Assembly (NCBI GenBank): GCA_002367355.1
Contig: DFBQ01000095.1
Span: 245-10,824 of the forward strand
Length of the DNA stretch: 10,580 nt
From: Deltaproteobacteria bacterium UBA3076
GTDB lineage: Bacteria > Desulfobacterota > Dissulfuribacteria > Dissulfuribacterales > UBA3076
Reading direction: 5' to 3'
In this document: positions 7,694-10,580 of the stretch, piece after piece
Numbering within the stretch: the first letter of the stretch is position 1
Layout of the letters: every line of letters starts with the position of its first letter
The notes under the pieces: model-generated
The model's input: only the letters and a program-made list of their open reading frames with translations
What the model was told of the DNA's origin: nothing
The model's database searches: none
Translations under genes and position numbers: made by a program

Positions 7694-8242
7694 TTAATCG
7701 CCTGCTATGTCTTCATATCCTCTAGTGCTTTTTAGTAATCGGGCCAAGGCCCGTATGACCTCGCCCATAAAAGCAGGGATGTCCGAAGGTTGGCGAGAGG
7801 TTATGATATTGCCATCTACCACGACCTCCGAGTCCTCGTATAGCACACCCGCGGCCTCCAGTTCCCTTACCACACCTCTATAACAGGTGGCCCGCCGCCC
7901 AACCAAGACCCCTGCCGACAATAGAATCTGGGGGCCATGACAGATGGCGGCCACGGGCCGTCCCTTGTCCACAAATGCGCTCACAATGTCCTGGACTTGC
8001 GGAATTGAGCGAAGCGTCTGAGGTGCCACCTTACCACCAGGCAGAAGAAGCAATCTAAAACCGTCGGGTTGCACGTCGTCCAGAGCCAGGTTGGCAGTCA
8101 CTGTATAACCCCGCTTTCCCTTTATCCGGCCCCATTCCGGCGCGGCTATGTCCACCTGATAGCCTGCCTCTTTAAGCCGGTACATAGGACACAGAAGTTC
8201 GCTGTCTTCAAATCCATCCGCACTCAAGATAAGCACCCTCAT
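7694..8242 (-). CDS. DJ-1/PfpI-family protein (glutamine-amidotransferase-like)
   Basis: The 182-residue protein is a single class I glutamine-amidotransferase-like DJ-1/PfpI domain. The nucleophile elbow is AAICHGP, with Cys101 followed by His102. Glu12 in ADGFEDSE corresponds to the acidic residue that pairs with the nucleophile, and SRQPSDIPAF (149-158) matches the conserved S-R-x-P-x-D-x-P-x-F near the end of PfpI/YhbO-type proteins. Members have been described as cysteine peptidases, glyoxalases/deglycases or general stress proteins, and the sequence does not decide between these. There is no signal peptide, so it should be cytosolic. The start at 8242 is fixed by a strong Shine-Dalgarno sequence. 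It is transcribed toward the MITE and typA, divergently from the small exported proteins, and probably alone. Confidence 0.92.
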   Translation of the reverse strand: MRVLILSADGFEDSELLCPMYRLKEAGYQVDIAAPEWGRIKGKRGYTVTANLALDDVQPDGFRLLLLPGGKVAPQTLRSIPQVQDIVSAFVDKGRPVAAICHGPQILLSAGVLVGRRATCYRGVVRELEAAGVLYEDSEVVVDGNIITSRQPSDIPAFMGEVIRALARLLKSTRGYEDIAGD

Positions 8243-8247
8243 TCTAA

Positions 8248-8255
8248 CACCTCCT
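8248..8255 (-). promoter_or_regulatory. Strong ribosome binding site of the DJ-1/PfpI gene
   Basis: The minus strand reads AGGAGGTG, 5 bases before the ATG at 8242. It is nearly a full anti-Shine-Dalgarno complement and decides the start. It is much stronger than the sites in front of typA or the radical SAM gene. Confidence 0.8.
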
Positions 8256-8311
8256 GGTCGGTTTAAAACAATGCTGTTATTTGCCTGTAAGGAACAAGCA
8301 AACCGTCTTCA

Positions 8312-8320
8312 TTTATAGCA
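8312..8320 (-). promoter_or_regulatory. Putative extended -10 promoter of the DJ-1/PfpI gene
   Basis: The minus strand reads TGCTATAAA, an extended -10 (TGn plus TATAAA). It would give a leader of about 60-65 bases. No good -35 is present at 17 bases (ATGAAA), as is common for extended -10 promoters. The same nonamer occurs on the plus strand at 8581-8589 before the divergent small genes. Confidence 0.4.
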
Positions 8321-8580
8321 CATGATTTGTTTGGTTTCATGAGCCATATTTATAATGGACACAGCATAATGGCCGCTGCGACCGGGAAAAGAACTAAGGC
8401 GTATGAAAAAACCTACATGAAAAAATGTTGAATTAACAAATGGTTAGCTTGTGTAAAATGTTTCGCTCTTCACTCTATGTAGGATGATCCATAAAAATAT
8501 CCTCTCGATATTATTCATTCACGACAAACATTCTTTAAAATCAGGGAGTTAATTTGATCAACCCAATTTGGTATATTCTT
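8321..8580. other. AT-rich intergenic region between divergent genes
   Basis: I find no coding frame or RNA gene in this stretch. The only pairing noted is a distant 7-bp repeat CCTACAT (8412-8418) with ATGTAGG (8477-8483), which is too short and too far apart to mean much. Confidence 0.4.
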
Positions 8581-8589
8581 TGCTATAAA
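8581..8589 (+). promoter_or_regulatory. Putative extended -10 promoter of the small exported-protein genes
   Basis: TGCTATAAA is an extended -10 box about 90 bases before the first ATG (8678). No convincing -35 is seen at the correct spacing. The leader would contain the AT hairpin AAATGAA/TTCATTT (8639-8656) and a start-stop pair: an 11-codon frame from ATG 8641 to TAA 8674-8676, ending one base before the gene's ATG. That leader frame has no clear ribosome binding site of its own. Confidence 0.4.
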
Positions 8590-8677
8590 ATATTAGGCTT
8601 TAATAAGCACATATGTAGTTAAAGAAAAAATGGGTTATAAATGAATTTTTTCATTTCAAAAAAAAGGAGAAATTAAA

Positions 8678-8875
8678 ATGAAAAGAACTATTGTGTCGCT
8701 ATCTCTTGCAATGTTAATGTGCTTTGGTTTCATGGGTTTACAGGAAGTGGGGAGCACTACAACAGAGGAAGCTGTGGTCGTAGTAGAAGAGACAGCAAAT
8801 GTGACTGCACCGGCAGAGGCTGCTCCGCCAGCAGAAGAGGCTGCTCCTGCTGAGGAAGCTGCCCCAGCTAATTAA
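8678..8875 (+). CDS. Small exported protein with Ala/Glu/Pro-rich tail, paralog 1
   Basis: This 65-residue product has a basic start (MKRT) and a hydrophobic segment (about 5-20, IVSLSLAMLMCFGFMG), so it should be exported or membrane-inserted. After a short Thr-rich linker the tail is low complexity, with PAEEAAPAEEAAPAN at the end. AAGGAG lies 8 bases before the ATG. It is a clear paralog of the gene at 8988-9176: both share LMCFGF, a following S-T-T patch and the EEAAPA tail. The position aligned with the lipobox Cys21 of the neighbour is Leu21 here (FMGLQE against FVGCKE), so lipid anchoring appears lost. Function is unknown. Proteins of this kind are usually annotated as hypothetical lipoproteins, and I cannot assign a role. 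Confidence 0.75.
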   Translation: MKRTIVSLSLAMLMCFGFMGLQEVGSTTTEEAVVVVEETANVTAPAEAAPPAEEAAPAEEAAPAN

Positions 8876-8987
8876 TAAATATGCCTTGGTTTCATCTTAT
8901 CCCGGTAATTGGAGAATAGATTGCCCTTGCCGAGGAAAAAATGGAGAAGAGGGTAGAGGTTTGTTACGAAAAGGAGGAATAATTAAA

Positions 8988-9176
8988 GTGAAAAAATTAA
9001 TTGTATTGGTTTGTCTTGCAGCGTTGATGTGCTTCGGTTTCGTTGGTTGCAAGGAAGAAACTAGCACTACCGCACCAGCCGAAACAACGGCCGTAGCTCC
9101 CGCAGAAGAGGCTGCAGCACCGGCTGTTGAAGAAGCTGCTCCTGCTGTTGAAGAAGCTGCTCCTGCTACCAATTAG
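8988..9176 (+). CDS. Small putative lipoprotein with Ala/Glu/Pro-rich tail, paralog 2
   Basis: I chose the GTG at 8988, because GGAGG lies 10 bases upstream and the first residues VKKLIVLVCLAALMCFGFVG form a signal peptide. A longer frame from the ATG at 8886 would bury that signal and is unlikely. The 62-residue product ends its signal at F-V-G-C21, a lipobox with Phe at -3 instead of the preferred Leu, so signal peptidase II cleavage and lipid attachment at Cys21 are plausible. The mature part (about 42 residues) is Thr-rich and then made of repeated A-P-A-V-E-E-A units, with no folded domain expected. It is a tandem duplicate of the gene at 8678-8875 and is probably co-transcribed with it (112-base gap). 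Role unknown; perhaps a flexible periplasmic or outer-membrane tether (inference). Confidence 0.75.
   Translation: MKKLIVLVCLAALMCFGFVGCKEETSTTAPAETTAVAPAEEAAAPAVEEAAPAVEEAAPATN
9123..9164 (+). repeat. 21-bp tandem repeat in the lipoprotein tail
   Basis: Two exact copies of a 21-base unit (9123-9143 and 9144-9164, starting GCTGTTGAAGAAGC) encode A-V-E-E-A-A-P twice. A degenerate third unit precedes them. Exact in-frame repeats of this kind change copy number by slippage, so tail length may vary between strains. Confidence 0.8.
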
Positions 9177-9196
9177 AAATAGTAGCTGGGCAATGT

Positions 9197-9219
9197 AAAA
9201 AAGAGGGCTGAAGAAAGCC
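9197..9219 (-). terminator. Weak minus-strand terminator downstream of the hydantoinase remnant
   Basis: On the minus strand a GGCT/AGCC stem (9216-9219 with 9206-9209) and 6-base loop is followed by CTC and six T residues (A tract at 9197-9202 on plus). The stem is only 4 bp, so confidence is low. The placement, after a minus-strand gene end, is right. Confidence 0.35.
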
Positions 9220-9220
9220 G

Positions 9221-9262
9221 AGGGGACGTTGTTTATCAGTTCGCTGGAAAGCGACGTCCCCT
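9221..9262 (+). terminator. Two-part hairpin after the small lipoprotein genes
   Basis: The arms AGGGGACGT (9221-9229) and ACGTCCCCT (9254-9262) are perfectly complementary over 9 bp. Stacked on the 3' arm is a second stem CGCT/AGCG (9242-9245 with 9250-9253) capped by GGAA. The left side carries a 12-base bulge. A run TTTACTTTA follows. It probably ends the plus-strand transcript and also meets the minus-strand remnant, whose stop begins at the next base. Confidence 0.5.
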
Positions 9263-9580
9263 TTACTTTAGTCCCCATCCACCGCCGTCCGGCGTATTTA
9301 TGATCAGCCTTTCCCCTTTCAGGGCATTGAAGGTGCATCGGCCGGGAAGTCTTATTGTTGTGCCGTCAATTCGCCTCAACAAATTTGACCCGCACTTCCC
9401 GTCATTCCCGCCGCCAATTCCCTTTGGTGAAAAGCGTCTCCTTTCAGACTGAATGGATACGACTGCATCTTCCAGGAAAAGAAATTCCCGTGTCTTATGA
9501 ATAATATCCGGCCCCGGAGGGACTGGTTCCGGGTCAGTCCTACGAGCAAAAAATCTAAACGGATAAGGACCTTTGGAGAT
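9263..9580 (-). pseudogene. C-terminal remnant of a hydantoinase B / 5-oxoprolinase-type gene
   Basis: A minus-strand frame runs from 9580 (after an in-frame TAA at 9581-9583) to the TAA at 9263-9265, 105 codons. Its later part reads TREFLFLEDAVVSIQSERRR, FSPKGIGGGNDGKCGSNLLR, RIDGTTIRLPGRCTFNALKG and INTPDGGGWG. The S-x-x-S-E-R-R-R...P-x-G...G-G...G-x-x-G-x-N block and the final T-P-x-G-G-G-W-G are characteristic of the C-terminus of HyuB-type N-methylhydantoinase B and of the matching region of ATP-dependent 5-oxoprolinase. Those enzymes exceed 500 residues in the B part, so more than four fifths is missing. The upstream portion (PVPPGPDII) no longer resembles the family's R-G-G-D-G segment. 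There is no start codon with a ribosome binding site. The gene was evidently cut by a rearrangement near 9500-9580, just before the radical SAM gene. Confidence 0.75.
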
Positions 9581-9628
9581 TTATTAATGAGCGTGCATAA
9601 AAAGACAAGGCATCTCCATGCGCTATAA
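9575..9628 (+). promoter_or_regulatory. Short leader frame with strong ribosome binding site overlapping the radical SAM start
   Basis: GGAGA at 9575-9579 lies 7 bases before an ATG at 9587, which opens a 13-codon frame (MSVHKKTRHLHAL) ending at TAA 9626-9628, 8 bases inside the downstream gene. The radical SAM ATG (9618) itself has only AAGG 7 bases upstream. Translation of the leader followed by restart on the overlapping ATG is a plausible coupling mechanism. It may equally be chance. Confidence 0.35.
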
Positions 9629-10493
9629 AGGTCCCATATACCGGCCTCCCAGCGAAGCAGATTCGCTGTTAATCCAGGCCACTATAGGATGTCCTCATAA
9701 CCGATGCACTTTTTGCATGGTCTATAAGAACGGCCCTAAATACCGCGTCAGGCCGGTAGCAGATATTAAGCAAGACATGGTGGAAGCAAAAAAGATCTAC
9801 GGCCCTCACGTGTGCACCATGTTTCTCCCTGCTGGAAACACAATAGCTATGAACACAAAGAATCTGGCTGATGTGTGTCATTTTGCCAGGACAACCTTTC
9901 CCTGTCTTGAGCGAATCACTGTCTACGGGTCCTCTCAATTTATCCACAAGAAAGGACCGGATAAACTTAGACAGTTGGCCAAATCGGGCCTTGGACGCAT
10001 TCATGTGGGCCTTGAATCAGGTGATGATGTCATATTGAAACATATTCGCAAAGGAACCCATGTCCAGGAGCAAATCGAAGCAGGCAAATGGTTAATGGCC
10101 GCCGGGATCGAATTAAGCCTGTATGTTATTTTGGGGATCGGAGGCCAGGAAAGAACATACGAGCATGCAAAAGAGACTGCCAGGGTGATTAATGAAATCG
10201 CGCCCGACTTTGTCCGGCTGCGCACCTTTGTGCCAAAGATAAATACACCTATTTTGGATGATGTCTTGGCAGGGCGTTTTAAGATGCTGACGCCTCACGA
10301 CGCTTTAAGGGAAACAAGGACCTTCCTCGAAGGCCTGACCATTAAAACTTTCCTTACCAGTGACCACTATACGAACTACATCAACCTTCACGGCCGCCTG
10401 CCTCATGACAGGCCAAGGCTTTTGAAAGAGATAAATGATGCCCTTGAACGGGACGAGTCTGATTTTCGACCGTTTTTTGTAGGAACCGAGTGA
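9618..10493 (+). CDS. Radical SAM protein with CX4CX2C cluster motif
   Basis: The 291-residue protein begins MRYKGPIYRPPSEADSLLIQ and carries the [4Fe-4S] ligand set in GCPHNRCTFC (Cys25, Cys30, Cys33), so the spacing is CX4CX2C, not the canonical CX3CX2C. Other radical SAM hallmarks follow: an acidic patch and strand around 60-75 (MFLPAGN), HVGLESGDD (129-137, the Glu that contacts SAM or substrate in Elp3/MiaB-type folds), and LYVILGIGG (168-176, glycine-rich strand). The tail contains TSDHYTNYINLHGRLPHDR (247-265), a conserved C-terminal block I associate with an uncharacterised group of short radical SAM proteins. Length is normal and the frame is complete. There is no B12-binding, TRAM or SPASM domain. 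The substrate is unknown and the neighbours give no clue. The start at 9618 is chosen because the family begins at M-R-Y-x-G. Confidence 0.9.
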   Translation: MRYKGPIYRPPSEADSLLIQATIGCPHNRCTFCMVYKNGPKYRVRPVADIKQDMVEAKKIYGPHVCTMFLPAGNTIAMNTKNLADVCHFARTTFPCLERITVYGSSQFIHKKGPDKLRQLAKSGLGRIHVGLESGDDVILKHIRKGTHVQEQIEAGKWLMAAGIELSLYVILGIGGQERTYEHAKETARVINEIAPDFVRLRTFVPKINTPILDDVLAGRFKMLTPHDALRETRTFLEGLTIKTFLTSDHYTNYINLHGRLPHDRPRLLKEINDALERDESDFRPFFVGTE

Positions 10494-10554
10494 TGAGGAA
10501 TGAAGAATTCAGGTAACAGCTCAGGCACTGAATAGAAAAGGCAAGTTTAATCCG

Positions 10555-10580
10555 CAGATTACACCAATTACTCTAATCTG
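10555..10580. repeat. Short inverted repeat at the window edge
   Basis: CAGATTA (10555-10561) and TAATCTG (10574-10580) are exact complements around a 12-base loop and reach the last base of the window. It may be a weak terminator for the radical SAM gene or the edge of a dispersed TAATCTGCG-type intergenic repeat. The window ends too early to tell. Confidence 0.35.

Noticed and set aside
8412..8483. CCTACAT/ATGTAGG inverted repeat in the divergent intergenic region
   Set aside because: It is only 7 bp with a loop of nearly 60 bases in AT-rich DNA, so it is easily expected by chance.
8886..9176. Longer version of the second small lipoprotein starting at ATG 8886
   Set aside because: The extra 34 residues would precede a textbook signal peptide, and the GTG at 8988 has a GGAGG site. 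The shorter form also matches its paralog.

Overview
The window looks like a chromosomal accessory stretch of a Gram-negative, probably anaerobic bacterium. A desulfobacterotal (deltaproteobacterial) host is my best guess. It rests on a large soluble PAS/GAF hybrid kinase, a RAYT-type (REP-associated) transposase remnant, tiny signal-peptide proteins with Ala/Glu/Pro tails, and GC-richer core genes set in AT-rich spacers. No rRNA, tRNA or CRISPR array is visible.

Layout. 55-3864 (minus) is a very large cytosolic hybrid histidine kinase (PAS-GAF-PAS-PAS-PAS-HisKA-HATPase-REC-REC). Just upstream of it lie a palindromic hairpin (3946-3980) and the frameshifted 3' end of a RAYT transposase (4001-4212). 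4385-4944 (minus) is an intact vapBC toxin-antitoxin operon with its own putative promoter/operator and terminator. Next comes a scrap of an IS4-like transposase (4996-5088, plus) and the C-terminal half of a second, unrelated VapC-type PIN toxin (5104-5301, minus). 5640-7466 (plus) is a complete typA/bipA translational GTPase. A 178-bp MITE-like inverted-repeat element (7467-7644) sits directly on the typA stop codon, and its apparent 3-bp target duplication is TAA. 7694-8242 (minus) is a DJ-1/PfpI-family protein with a strong Shine-Dalgarno sequence. It is divergent from a tandem pair of small paralogous exported proteins (8678-8875 and 8988-9176, plus). A hairpin region (about 9197-9262) separates that pair from a minus-strand remnant of a hydantoinase B/5-oxoprolinase-type gene (9263-9580). 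9618-10493 (plus) is a radical SAM protein with a CX4CX2C cluster motif.

How it fits together. The complete genes look like independent units: signalling (kinase), plasmid-style stabilisation (vapBC), translation stress (typA), a stress-type DJ-1 protein, envelope mini-proteins and a radical SAM enzyme. Mobile-element debris and decayed genes lie between them. Four separate decayed fragments (RAYT, IS4-like, VapC, HyuB) and one non-autonomous element within about 5.6 kb suggest repeated insertion and deletion. I see no convincing new multi-gene system. The most interesting items are the element on the typA stop codon, the lipobox loss in one of the duplicated mini-proteins, and the decayed gene fragments that lie outside any long open reading frame.
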